Assembly: GCA_010094045.1 (NCBI GenBank)
Contig: ML986588.1
Span: forward strand, 558,001 to 622,000
Length of the DNA: 64,000 nt
Direction: 5' to 3'
From: Lojkania enalia
Taxonomy: Eukaryota > Ascomycota > Dothideomycetes > Pleosporales
In this document: piece after piece, positions 49,732 through 60,357 of the stretch
Layout of the letters: each line of letters opens with the position of its first letter
Position numbering within the stretch: position 1 is the first letter of the stretch
Position numbers and translations under genes: made by a program
The notes under the pieces: model-generated
Told to the model about the DNA's origin: nothing
Database searches by the model: none
What the model saw: only the letters and a program-made list of their open reading frames with translations

Positions 49732-49822
49732 TGGACAAGTCCGGGATCGAACCGGAGACCTTCCGCAGGCCAAACTCAACAAGCTATGCAAAGCGGACGC
49801 TCTACCACTGAGCTACATGCCC
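49732..49822 (-). tRNA. tRNA-Ala (anticodon TGC), with short intron
   Basis: Read on the minus strand, it begins GGGCATG and ends with the discriminator A. The D arm is GCTC-AGTGGTA-GAGC, the anticodon stem TCCGC/GCGGA, and the T arm TCCGG-TTCGATC-CCGGA. The anticodon loop starts TTTGCA, placing TGC at 34-36, with about 19 extra bases after position 37 as in nuclear tRNA introns. The acceptor stem has the G3:U70 pair that marks alanine tRNAs; there is one T-T mismatch at 6:67. Internal A and B boxes are present. Confidence 0.93.
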
Positions 49823-50145
49823 GTCAATCTACTAAAATTTTCAGAGTTTTTACTTCATGTACCAATACCTACAATCTCAAAATTGATATTAATATTCCCA
49901 TTGGCGATCACAACCGCTCTCGCTTGTCGAATCTCGACCGCGGGGTCAGTTCGACATTGGCCTCATCTTACCCATTACCCAAATCAGTTTGCTCTAGCAG
50001 CATAAAAGTATGGGTGCATTCTCGATTATCCCAATCCGACAGTGTGGATGACTAATCCACAGGGGCTGTTAAGTGGCACATGCATATCGACGAACGTCGC
50101 ACGCGGCAAGCATATGGAGAACACACCAGCCACTTGACTGGGACC
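49823..50145. other. Intergenic, upstream of PER1 and of the tRNA
   Basis: Holds the 5' side of the tRNA gene (minus) and the promoter of PER1 (plus). No further gene seen. Confidence 0.5.
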
Positions 50146-51198
50146 ATGAGGATGCGCAGGTCTTCGTCATGGCAAATTGCTGTTTTGGTTTTCTTACTGA
50201 CTGGATCTGCTCAAGCTTCAATCGGTGACCGGTTACCCGACTTTAAGGACTGCGTGCAGGTTCGGCGTACTCCTGATGAGGGTTGCAGCAAAGCTAACAT
50301 CAATCTTAGATCTGCATAGACACAAACTGCGGCGAAGATGCTACATCAATACGTATGCAATCCCATCTAGCTTCGGATATTGGCAAATGCTAACAATTTT
50401 CAAGCTCTCCACCGGCGGCTACTCCTTTGGGACTGCCCTTCTGAATGCGACTACACATGCCAACATGTTGTGACGGATAAACGCTTAGCCCGCGATCCGC
50501 CCTACATGAACCCGATCGAGCAATTCCACGGCAAATGGCCCTTCTATCGCTTTATTGGCATGCAAGAGCCCTTCTCCGTCATTTTCTCCCTCTTCAACTA
50601 CCTCGCCCACGACTGGGGCATGGACCAGCTCCGCGAACGTATACCCGCCTCCTACCCGCTTCGGAAATACTATTTGTTGTTTGGATATTTTGGTCTTGCA
50701 AGCTGGATCTTTAGCATGATCTTCCATACCAGAGATTTTAATATGACTGAGAAACTGGACTACTTCGCTGCTGGAGCAAGTGTTCTCTATGGGCTCTACT
50801 ACGCCCCGATCAGGATATTTAGGCTCGATAAGAAGGTGCCCATGAAGCAGTCGATTTTACGGGTCTGGACAACGTTCTGCCTTCTCCTCTACACGCTACA
50901 CGTCCTTTATCTCACGCTCTGGTCTTGGGACTATACTTATAACATGGCAGCGAATGTTGCGGTTGGGGTGGTACAAAATATTTTATGGAGCGGGTTCAGC
51001 TATATGCAGTATAAACGGGTGGGACGAACTTGGGCCATGTGGCCCGGTCTGATCGTGGCGTGGTTGATCATGGCAATGAGCCTAGAGTTGTTAGATTTCC
51101 CGCCTTGGCGGGGAATGATTGATGCACATAGCCTGTGGCATTTGGGAACAGTTGGTCCGACTATCTGGTGGTACAAGTATGTTTCACTCAGGATTTAA
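50146..51198 (+). CDS. PER1: Per1-like protein, GPI-anchor lipid remodelling (PGAP3 homologue)
   Basis: Three exons, 50146-50259, 50310-50352 and 50405-51198, with introns of 50 and 52 bp, encoding 316 residues. The N-terminal signal peptide (AVLVFLLTGSAQA) is followed by a Cys-rich lumenal region: DCVQICIDTNC, then LLLWDCPSECDYTCQH across the second splice, as in yeast Per1. The family landmark EQFHGKWPF comes next, then about seven membrane spans. C-terminal conserved His residues lie in MIDAHSLWHLGT, part of the CREST-superfamily hydrolase site together with the FHTRD region. Per1/PGAP3 removes the sn-2 acyl chain from GPI-anchored proteins in the ER (yeast) or Golgi (animals). The middle 43-bp exon is easily missed. 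The first of two close ATGs was taken as start; the second is two codons later. Confidence 0.95.
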
Positions 51199-51968
51199 CG
51201 ATGTCTCGATATTCGATTTATTGCTAATGGAGTACAGTTTTCTCATTAAAGACGCCCAGGAAGATCTCGCAGGCACGAGACTTAAGGCTTAGGGGGGAAT
51301 CATCCCGCCCCTTAACACTCTTGCTTTTCGGTTACTCTCTTTCCTCCGGAGAATTAATCTCCCACGACCGATCTCGATATAGTCGCTCATGAGGACTGAA
51401 AACGTCTGGCATCGCACGTGCCCTGAGTGCTGAAGACATCGATTGTATTAATCTTGCATAGCGTGCATGCTGGTAGGGGCAAAGGGCCGACTTGTACAGT
51501 ATATTCAATATAATAATTGCTAAATTGGCCGCATCGAAATGCAGAAGAAATTATTTAACATCTCTTGCTTTCTCCTCAGCGATCTTAGCTTTGCAGAGTT
51601 CCTTTCTAACTAGGTAATCTGAGGCAGTAAACTTTGGAAACGTGCTTAAGCACAAAAGTATAGGAAAGACGAGTGCAATTTTTATGTTGTGTGAACACCA
51701 ATCGTGACTATTATCACCGCTGCGCATACTTTGGAAACATTTTGAACATTATATAAAGGAAGTGAATAATGAGGAGTTCGACTGTGCAGGGATGGTAGAT
51801 CCTGCGCCAAGACCGACCGAATTCGCTTAGGAAAGTGCCACCGCACGAAACTCCCCAAAATCTTCGTAGGCTTCGCAGACATCAACTCACGACAACGACT
51901 AAACGTTCCGGACAAATTCTCGCCCACCGAACGCCACCCGGCACAAATTCACTCCCGATACCCAAATA
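51199..51968. promoter_or_regulatory. Intergenic, 3' of PER1 and promoter/leader of RPS29
   Basis: 770 bp with no supported gene. The last 150 bp are C-rich and purine-poor up to the RPS29 start, like a ribosomal-protein gene leader. Confidence 0.5.
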
Positions 51969-52247
51969 ATGTCCCACGAGTCAGTGTGGTATTCGCGCCC
52001 GCGAACCTACGGAAAGGGCAGCCGTGCCTGGTACATATTGTTCCTCTGGAGCTAGCGAATAACTGCTGATAAAGAGGAACAGCCGTGTCTGCACCCATAA
52101 GGCCGGCCTCATCCGAAAGTATGGCCTCAACATTTGCCGTCAATGCTTCCGCGAGAAGAGCGCCGACATCGGTTTCGTCAAGGTCTGCATCGCAATCCCA
52201 AGGGAGTCAAGTACGATGATAGTTGACGTGTATATTAGCATCGATGA
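51969..52247 (+). CDS. RPS29: 40S ribosomal protein S29 (uS14)
   Basis: Three exons, 51969-52030, 52083-52182 and 52239-52247, giving exactly 56 residues, the full length of the family. The zinc-ribbon cysteines are in CRVC and CRQC, with the conserved texts [13 protein letters not shown] and [14 protein letters not shown]. The last exon is only nine bases, CAT CGA TGA, encoding the terminal His-Arg, after a 56-bp intron GTCTGC..TTAG. Reading through that intron would give a false tail of about 40 residues. The protein sits in the head of the small subunit near the mRNA channel. The short exons explain why ORF-based searches miss this gene. Confidence 0.96.
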
Positions 52248-53358
52248 ATTATCCCCCAATATTTGCATGGAAATGGAAGCATTGGAAGCGAGCGAATAAC
52301 TGGACGGATTAAATTTCAGCGTAGATATGGGGCAGTAAGCTGGATTGGGGAGAGTAGTGGGCTTTGTGTGATATTATGGATGGACAACCCGGCATTAAGG
52401 GATGATTTAAAAGGTGAATCTTGGGATGATAGATGGAAATGAAGCTACGTGCGATTTTATTAGCCCGACTTATCGCCAGGTTGTCCACTGGGGAATATCG
52501 TTGTTGTCAATGCGATTGGAGCTACAATACTAGGAATGTGCACTTGTCCGTGTTTCTGGTCTTATCAGCTTTCTTGCTACATACACTGCGACCTACCAGT
52601 TGACTTGATGCGTTATTCATTTGATCATTCCTTGTCTAGAAACCATGCCTCGAAGCCGAAATCATTGACTGGGTAACTCCCCAACTATAAGAATTAACTC
52701 AATAATTGCTGCAAGACTTACGTTTCCCGAATATTTTAAATTCTTTATAAATTCTACACTAAGCACTCGTTTTTCAAAGTTTGATCCAATATCTCAATTA
52801 CGAATCTAAGAAATGTTCAGATACTCGGAGCTTGTGATTCGCATTAACCGCCAAGAGGCTGACTAAAAATTGTGAACCCCAGATTTTCGGGAGCCTCCTT
52901 CTGTCCTTTCGCCAACTTCCTTCACTCTCACCAACGCGACTTTCACCACCCAACACCGTCACTTGCCAGCCGGGACATACTTCTGGCTTTATTCACGTTT
53001 GAGCACTTCTCTACAAACATCCTCCACTTATGGGCTCCCCCTCTAGCTCACCGACCACCTTCTTCACCCGCTACGCCTCCGCCCTGGCCGTCAGCGCGAT
53101 CCCTAACATCACTTTGGCTTTCGGCCTTTCTACGACCGACGCAAGCTTTGGCGCATTGATTGGGTGTGTAGCTGCGGGAGGTCCGCCTTGACTGGGCGGA
53201 CGGTAATATCTTAAGGGGCGAACCCAGGCTGCAAGTGCGCCAAACGCCAACCCCTCTTTCTCGCGGGTTATCACTAATGATGGCAGCATATTATCAGATT
53301 GACACTTGTAAATACGAAGCAATAAGTTGTATAGCACGTCAAGCCGTCGTTCGTGGCC
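52248..53358. promoter_or_regulatory. Promoter and leader of the PSK1-like kinase gene
   Basis: 1.1 kb upstream of the kinase start. From about 52880 it becomes CT-rich and free of ATG until 53030, typical of a fungal core promoter and transcript leader. It contains an upstream open reading frame, listed separately. Confidence 0.5.
53030..53191 (+). CDS. Possible upstream ORF in the kinase leader
   Basis: The first ATG after the CT-rich tract opens a 53-codon frame (MGSPSSSPTTFF...) that ends 168 bp before the kinase ATG. If it lies in the mature transcript it would be a uORF able to reduce translation of the kinase. Codon use looks coding-like, with many GCC/ACC codons. It could instead be an exon of a longer alternative kinase form or chance. 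I know no homologue. Confidence 0.3.
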   Translation: MGSPSSSPTTFFTRYASALAVSAIPNITLAFGLSTTDASFGALIGCVAAGGPP

Positions 53359-55140
53359 ATGACGCTTTTCGACTTCGACCAGAATGATGCTGCGTTTACA
53401 CCCGTCCAACCACAACATGGCCTAGCACCCACAACAGAGAGCGATGATGTGTTCGTCGACGGAGTAGATCCGAAAAACCCCGGCGCAGCGAGCGGTACAT
53501 CTAAGGTGCCACATAGTAGTCCTCCCATTAGCATCACAGCTCCCGTGCCCAAGCGCCTAGCGCTGGTTAACGCGCCCGACAAACCAGAAGGAGTGGTCGA
53601 GAAGCTGGACTTTGACCTTGTCATGAAGAAAGCACAGAAAAAGAAGAAGAAGAAGAACAAGGCTATGAAGCCTGGCGCCCCTGCCACCACCACCATCCGA
53701 GGATTTCAAACACCTGTCACTTCTGGCGGCGAAGAATCGGACTATTCTCTTGCCAATACCCCGCGACTCGGCCCTGTGCTCTCTGGGTTTCCAAGCGTCA
53801 CCAGCAGTCCGGCTTTGCGACCGACATCTGCAACTGGAGGAATTAGCAATCTCAAGCAACACCTTGAGGCTTTGAACATTGGCGGCTCGAGGGTGGATAC
53901 TCCGATGAAGGGACCTTTGAGCGGCATGCTGAGATCTGGAATCTCCAGCAATGCTAGCGTATCGGGTCTCGATAGCGACAGCGATCGAACGGAAATGGAC
54001 AGCTACGAAGTCAACCTTGAAAACGAATTCATTAGTCCCGATGCAGGATCAAAGTTGACTCCAACAACCAGCCAGACCGAGCTAAGGAGTACGAGCATGC
54101 GCAAGATGGCCGCAGAAGATTTCGAGCCCTTGATGTGTCTCGGAAAGGGGAGTTTCGGGACAGTGCTACTTGTCAGACAACAAGCAACTGGTCGACTATA
54201 CGCACAGAAGCAGTTCAAGAAAGCTTCCATTACCGTTCACAAGCGGCTTGTCGAGCAGACCAAGACGGAACGTGCGATCCTCGAAAGCGTCAATCGCCAT
54301 CCGTTCGTTGTGAATCTGTATTACGCTTTCCAGGACCACGAGAAGCTCTATCTGATCCTCGAATACGCGCAGGGCGGCGAACTCTTCCACCACCTCGCAA
54401 CTGAGCGCATGTTCTCCGAAGACACATCAGCCTTCTACATGGCCGAGATGGTCCTCGCGCTTGACCACCTTCACCGCACAGTCGGTGTGGTATACCGCGA
54501 CCTGAAGCCCGAAAACTGCCTTCTAGATGCTGAAGGCCATCTTCTGCTAACCGACTTCGGCCTCAGCAAAGTTGCCGTTGAAGGTGCGCCATGCCGTTCC
54601 TTCCTCGGCACCATCGAATACATGGCTCCGGAGGTTGTTCAGGGCGCCGAGTACGGCATGGCGGTCGACTGGTGGAGTCTCGGTGCACTGGGCTTCGATC
54701 TGATGACGGGCTCCCCACCTTTCATAGGCAATAATAACGCCAAGATCCAGGAAAAGATCCTGAAGCAGAAGCTCATGCTTCCCTTCTATCTTTCGGCTGA
54801 CGCAAAAGACCTTCTCACTCGGCTCCTCCGCAAGGAGCCCAAGAAACGGCTCGGCGCCAACATGCCCAAGGACCTCATGACCATCAAAGCCCACCGCTTC
54901 TTCCGCAAGATCGACTGGAAGAGGCTCGAGAAACGCGACCTACCGCCCCCGATCCAACCCCTGATCACGGACCCCGAGCTCGCCGAGAACTTTGCGGCCG
55001 ATTTCACCGACCTACCGCTCAGCCCCGTCGCGACGAGGAAAGGATTCGATGAGTTTATGAAGACGGAGAGCGATCCTTTTGGTGGGTTTAGCTTTGTAGC
55101 GAGCGAGAGTCTGCTGGAAGAGGGGGAGTGGAGGTTCTAA
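53359..55140 (+). CDS. PSK1: AGC-family Ser/Thr kinase, Psk1 / S6-kinase-like
   Basis: An uninterrupted frame of 593 residues from ATG 53359. The in-frame upstream GTG is not a fungal start. Residues 1-250 are disordered and Ser/Pro-rich with a Lys tract near 93-101. The kinase domain (about 254-520) has the Gly-loop [11 protein letters not shown], the ATP Lys in YAQKQFKK, the catalytic loop [17 protein letters not shown] and the activation segment [12 protein letters not shown]. An AGC C-terminal extension follows, with a turn-motif region and a hydrophobic motif FGGFSF whose Ser is the expected TORC1-linked site. This layout matches S. pombe Psk1 and yeast Ypk3, kinases of ribosomal protein S6. 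The RPS29 gene is the upstream neighbour, but both are plain core genes and I draw no link. Confidence 0.88.
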   Translation: MTLFDFDQNDAAFTPVQPQHGLAPTTESDDVFVDGVDPKNPGAASGTSKVPHSSPPISITAPVPKRLALVNAPDKPEGVVEKLDFDLVMKKAQKKKKKKNKAMKPGAPATTTIRGFQTPVTSGGEESDYSLANTPRLGPVLSGFPSVTSSPALRPTSATGGISNLKQHLEALNIGGSRVDTPMKGPLSGMLRSGISSNASVSGLDSDSDRTEMDSYEVNLENEFISPDAGSKLTPTTSQTELRSTSMRKMAAEDFEPLMCLGKGSFGTVLLVRQQATGRLYAQKQFKKASITVHKRLVEQTKTERAILESVNRHPFVVNLYYAFQDHEKLYLILEYAQGGELFHHLATERMFSEDTSAFYMAEMVLALDHLHRTVGVVYRDLKPENCLLDAEGHLLLTDFGLSKVAVEGAPCRSFLGTIEYMAPEVVQGAEYGMAVDWWSLGALGFDLMTGSPPFIGNNNAKIQEKILKQKLMLPFYLSADAKDLLTRLLRKEPKKRLGANMPKDLMTIKAHRFFRKIDWKRLEKRDLPPPIQPLITDPELAENFAADFTDLPLSPVATRKGFDEFMKTESDPFGGFSFVASESLLEEGEWRF

Positions 55141-55847
55141 ATATGGGGCCGTAGAAGGCACATACAAGGTTGGGGATATTGGTACTGTGGAAAGAAGTGG
55201 AAGAGAGTTAGAATTTTTCATTTTTCTTGTTTTACTCATTCTTTCGTTCTTCAGCGCTGGAGTGTAGATGCATATCGGGGACGATGGAGGAGTGCTGCCT
55301 ATTTCATGATATGCATACTAGTCTTCCTTGATTTCATACTTTTCCTTTTTATCTTGCTTGTAGGTTCTCGACTGATAGTGAGTACTTATTAGGTTTTCTA
55401 TATATCACGTAATCGTAGCATCCTCTAGGACCGTCACAATACACCTATTTCGATCCAGATCAATGTTCTCACTCATTTCACATTCAAATCATGGCATGCT
55501 GACTCAAATTTGCAAAGGGGTAAAGAGTGCTCATTCAATAGCGGAATATAATTGCAATCTACAATTAGGAGGCATAAAGGATATCTGGTATCATTCATTC
55601 GAAGGCAGACAGACAGATTGCACCCACTCCAACCTATTTGTCGACTCCCTTCCCTTTCCTAACCCAACCCCCCGTCTCCTATCCCCGCACCAAGAAGTAA
55701 AACGCGCAACATTCCAACATCAACACCGTGCGAAAGGACAGTAGACCAGCCGAAACTCCATTCATGATCACATTATGCAACATCAAATCCCCCAACACAT
55801 TTACATGCTACGAATAGCAAAAGGCGCAAGCCAGGAAAGCATGAGAT
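55141..55847. other. Intergenic between convergent PSK1 and NDC80
   Basis: About 700 bp holding the 3' ends of both genes. T-rich after the kinase stop; no coding signal or RNA gene seen. Confidence 0.5.
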
Positions 55848-58216
55848 TCACGACTCCTCAACTTCCTCAGCATCGCCAAGCAGATCCTGTTCCTCGCAGC
55901 TCTTCTCCACCTCGTCGGCGATGAACTGCTCGTACTCCTCGAGCGAGCGCTGGATGTGCAGTTTGAAGCGAACGATATCATCCAACATGCGCTCAATTTC
56001 CGTATGGAGTTCTTCTCGGAGCGTGTTGGCCCGGAGGGTAAGTTGTTCGTACCTATACAAATATTAGCTCCAAGTCTGGTGGTTCCTAGACACAAAAATA
56101 GACATACTCGATATTGACAGCCATCTCCTTCTGGACCATCAACTGCACGCTCTCCCCCAAATTTGCTCTCATCCGGCCAAGCTCCTTCTCCATCTTCTCG
56201 ATCTGGGCATCCGAAGCCGTCTTCTGTGTTGTAGAAATCTCGCGCAGTTTCTCTAGTTCCTCTTCAGCTTGGGCGACTCGGTGGCCGAGCGCTTCGACTT
56301 CTGACTGCTTGTCGTCCATTGCCTCCTTGATCTTGTCGAGGAGGTCGTGGTTGTTCATGTCGGCTTCGAGGGCAGCATTGCGGCGCTCAGCAATGTCTTT
56401 ACGTAGAGCAAGGATATTGGTCTTTACGGTTCCGCGGAGATCAAGGTTTAATAGATGATGAGGGGAATAGCCTGTTCCTGAATCGTGAAGGAGACGGTCA
56501 CCAGCATCTTGGGTTGAAGCACCCATCTGCGAGCCCGAAAAATTAGGCGCGTCGTTCACCGTGATGGTAAGCTCGTAGTCAAGCCCTTTTGCATTGGCGG
56601 CAGTGGAAGGAATGACGCCGATTTGATATCCGAGATTATTGTACTTCTCGACTGTTTGCTCTAGCTCGTCTAGCTTCCGGGACGCAGCAAGTTCCTTCTC
56701 TGCTACGCGCTTCTTACAGTCTTCAACTCTTGTTGATGTGGTCTGAAGGGCACTTTCGAGGCGCTGCTTTTCTGTAGACATACGGTCGATGTCCGCAATT
56801 GTCAATCCTCGACCATCAATGATCTCCTGAAGCTCCTGTCTCTCGCGCCCTGCTGCTTCAAGTTCGGTCTCCATCTCTTTTATCGACTTCTCCATAAAAT
56901 CGCAACGATCCGTGTACTTCTTGACCCTGGCCTCCATCGAGTTGTTGTAGTTTTCAAACTTTACGCTATCTTCCTCGAGGATCTTGAAATGCTCTTCAAG
57001 CTCTGCGATCCTCGGGCCCGACTTTTCCAATTCCTCAATCTGATCTTGCAGGGCTTTATGCTCTGCTTCTAGCAGTTTCACCTGTTCATGGTGCTGGGAA
57101 TTAGCCTGCTCAAAACGCGCGGCCATGGCTTCCACATGGGGCGCTACGATGCGCGCCTGCGCTTCCTCATCGTCGTCCTCATCCTCTGCCGAAAGCCATG
57201 TACGATACGCGTCGGACAAAAAGTCGAAAATAATGCGGTCCCCGGAAACGTCATACCCGGCATCGAAGCACGCATCATCATATGAGCCTGCTTCGAACGC
57301 GTCCATCATCCGCGCAAGCTGCATCATCCAATGCAGCAAGCCTAGGAATGTAGACCAGTTATTTCCACCAACAGCTGCAATTTGCGACTTCATGATAGAT
57401 TTCTCGAAGGGGTAACGCATCTGCTTGAGCAGAACTGGAACTTCCTGATCGATGGATTTCTGGAAGCGGTATGACGGGTCAATGCGGTGATAAAGCCATT
57501 GGAACATGCAGTTGAAGTCCTTTTGGGTGGGCGAGGTCATGGACTTGTTCGATAAAGAGTGCTTCGACTCCATCTCGAAGTTGTTGTGAGTCAAGTACTC
57601 CAGCAATTCTTGTGCCATCTGCGCCCGCGTGCTGGCATCCTTCAGTCTTCGAGGATCAGTCGGGACGGCGGCGGGCTGGGGTGCTGTAGTGAAGAACGAC
57701 TGTTTTCCGCCGCCTGGATTCATACCGTATGAAGGCCGCGTCTTGAATACGCTGCCCCTCCTTTGGGTGGTCTGCTCGAGACTTATCGCAGGAGCCGGCG
57801 TCTGAAAGAGCGCCCCGGGCGCAAGGCTCTTCCTTCCACCACCGGCGCTGCTGACACCAAACACGTTGCTAGTCGAGTTGCGTTGTACCGACTGGAATCC
57901 CATTTCTGCAAGATTGTTTCCGGATGAAGAGCGCTGGAAGATTGGCTGGCTGGGTCGGCCAGGCGCGAGCGACATTCGGGAACCTGACTGTGAACGCGCA
58001 TGGTTGGAGGCGAAGGGGCCTGTGGCTTGTTGCAGGTTGGAGATGGAACTGGAGCGCTTCATAGCGGATGACGGCATCGGTATGGCCGAGATATTGTTGT
58101 TCATTGCGCCTAAAGTCTGCGCACTGTCAGAGGGAGCGACAACCGGAAGTTGCGCGCGCCGCTGTACTTACCTCGCGCGGACGGCGCACCGAGAAAAGGC
58201 CCGGTTCTTGGGCCAT
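55848..58216 (-). CDS. NDC80: Kinetochore protein Ndc80 (HEC1)
   Basis: Three exons, 58216-58172, 58116-56108 and 56052-55848, encoding 752 residues. The first 15-codon exon ([15 protein letters not shown]) splices to TLGAMNNN and restores the usual N-terminus of fungal Ndc80; starting at the internal ATG would lose it. Residues to about 140 form the basic, Ser-rich tail targeted by Aurora kinase. A calponin-homology domain follows (about 140-300), with [19 protein letters not shown] and LLHWMMQLA. Long coiled coils run from about 330 to the C-terminus, broken by a loop region around [13 protein letters not shown]. The protein pairs with Nuf2 and, with Spc24-Spc25, forms the microtubule-binding Ndc80 complex. 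The length fits the fungal family. Confidence 0.96.
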
Positions 58217-59012
58217 GGCGGGTGTAGTGGTCGCAATGACGGCTGCAAAAGGCCCGTATGGAGTAGGATATGCTCTTGAATAAGGGCGCCGAGTGCGGGC
58301 TGTCCGACTGTACGGGGCTCGGCCGGTGGTGGTGTTGAAGTTGGGGTTGCGCCTGCTGTTGTTTGTTGTTGTTGTCTTGGCGGCTGCCAAACAAGGAAGA
58401 ATGCCGCGCTAGTCCCATAGCAACCGTGCGAGCTCCAGATGAGCTCAATATGATTGGCTGCATCGCCGCGGCGCATCTCCATCACTTTGTTGACAGCGTC
58501 AACCTGGCTTTTCTTGTCTTTATCGCCGAATATGGCTGCGTAGCTAAACGCTTGCATCATAGATTAAGGAACGTGTGTGGCCGCGTAGGGCCGAATACAC
58601 CGAGGAGGGATCTGGCATAGTAAAGAAAGTTTCTCCTTTGCTGCATCTGCAAGAATCCAAAGCAGCTGGTAATAATGTACACATAAAGATATTGAAAAGT
58701 GACGGCTGTCACTTATGGCACAGCAAGCAAGCAACCATCGAGAACGGCTCCGTGGTTCCTCTTTCCGTCCCCAGTCGCCCTGCGCTTCAATCGCTTTTGT
58801 ATCCCGCTCCGAGATATCTCTCTTCCTGCTGCAAAGCCTACGCCTCCGCTATCCTCCTGATCCGACTGGGGTATCGTGAATGCAAGGCAGAATAAATAGT
58901 ATCCACAATCTCTCAAACGCGCTCCTTTGCCCCCCCAAAGAATCGACAAATGTCATTATTAAGCTCCGCGGAAACACTACTGTCATCATTCCTGTACTCA
59001 TTTAAGCACCCT
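58217..59012. other. Intergenic, promoter side of NDC80
   Basis: 800 bp between the NDC80 start and the stop of the next minus-strand gene. A 130-codon minus frame (58560-58168) runs over the NDC80 first exon out of frame and is Gln/Pro-rich; I regard it as leader sequence, not a gene. Confidence 0.5.
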
Positions 59013-59651
59013 TTACTTGATGTTTTTGAACATTTCGTCGGCCCCAAAGCTTATTGAATCATCGCTCACTCCAAACGACTTCAGTTCGGGCAGCGCTGGC
59101 GGCGGTGGACCTTTCCTGACCGGTGCAGCAATCGTATTGCCGCCATTCGCGTGAGGCGTGTGATTCTCCTTCCCTTCCGGCACCGAGCCGATTATGAATG
59201 AGCTCTTCCTCTTACCAAACCAGCTTGCACTCTTCTTCCGCGACAGACTGGGTTTGCTGTCTATTGTTGCCGGCGAACCTGGCCGCTCAGATCGGAGACT
59301 ATCGGACGAGGACAATGGGCGGAGACCTAGAAACTTGCGCACCGACGAAGGGCGCTTGGAGTGTGCCGGGCTCGTCGGCGAGAGCGTGCTACTCGCGCCA
59401 TCGTTGGTGGTTGTTTGGTGAAGATGGGAGTCTGCCTCGGAGTCAACCGATCCCTTTGGGGGTGGTGAATTCGCCGACGCGGGGAACGTGGCCGTCTTGG
59501 GAGTTGGATGGGAGGACAGCGGCCCTCCGCCTGGAGTGGGAGGGCGTGGAGTGTCAGGTGGGGAGTCGGGAGGCGCGGGGATCTGGGTGCCTTCGGTGAG
59601 GGAGAAGTTGATCGGAGTCAAGGTGAGCGGTTGATACTTGTCCGCAGCCAT
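59013..59651 (-). CDS. Hypothetical Ser/Pro-rich protein
   Basis: A single exon of 212 residues. It has no enzyme motif or membrane span. Most of it is disordered: a Pro-rich block (PPDSPPDTPRPPTPGGGPLS) near residues 27-47, Ser/Thr-rich middle sections, and many SP/TP sites suggesting phosphorylation. Short ordered-looking islands are SVRKFLGLRPLSS and KKSASWFGKRKSSF, and the C-terminus ends DSISFGADEMFKNIK. Similar texts occur in uncharacterised proteins of other filamentous ascomycetes, as far as I recall. The long open frame with a good start context and G/C-ending codons supports it as real. Function unknown. Confidence 0.65.
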   Translation of the reverse strand: MAADKYQPLTLTPINFSLTEGTQIPAPPDSPPDTPRPPTPGGGPLSSHPTPKTATFPASANSPPPKGSVDSEADSHLHQTTTNDGASSTLSPTSPAHSKRPSSVRKFLGLRPLSSSDSLRSERPGSPATIDSKPSLSRKKSASWFGKRKSSFIIGSVPEGKENHTPHANGGNTIAAPVRKGPPPPALPELKSFGVSDDSISFGADEMFKNIK

Positions 59652-60357
59652 GCTGATGCGACTTTGACGATGGTGCGGCAGTCAATGGCAGAGATGGGAA
59701 ATGTCGAATTACGAATGGCTCGGGTGGAGCGACCGTTGGCCTGCGAACGTCGCAGGTCAGGGTGTATTCTAATTTGATGGTTCAGGAGTTGATCCCGCGC
59801 GGCGGGACGGACAGGCCTTCCGTAGGGGATCGTGTGCACAGCAGTAATAGTGCGAGCAATGGCGCAACGTATGCTTTGCACCAAGGGGCTATTGGGATGG
59901 GGAGATGGCCAAAGTCATCAAAAGGCAGAAGAATAATAACGGCGCCGGCAAAACCGGGCGTATGCTGTTTGCTTTTGAGGACCCGTGGACCGTTGCGGAG
60001 AGACTGCAACGCGTGCACGGTCTGGAAGCACGAGGCGCCAATCAGGAATTGGAAGCTGCGCGTCCGTTTCGGGTCAGGGGGCTTGCAGCAGTGAATTCCC
60101 CGACACGGGAGTGTCCATTACCTATTTAACCATTACTCTCGTTGATAAATGCTATCAACATGCCTTTTGCTATGAGCCACCATCCTGTTTGCTACCTCAT
60201 ATATGTATACCGCAGCTTCCTATCTGGTAAGCGGTCCAAAGACAAATGCCACTCAAAACATTTTCAACTGAGGACAGCGTTTATTGCTCCTCGTAAACTT
60301 CTGCAGACACGTCGCCCAGTGAACGGCGCCCCTTTCTCACACCGTTGGCTTTGATGT
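59652..60357. other. Intergenic, promoter of the hypothetical gene and 3' region of ISN1
   Basis: 700 bp. Several overlapping short frames occur on both strands without recognisable content; composition is ordinary. Confidence 0.5.

Noticed and set aside
58168..58560. 130-codon minus-strand ORF upstream of NDC80
   Set aside because: Overlaps the NDC80 first exon in another frame and is Gln/Pro-rich; more likely leader sequence.
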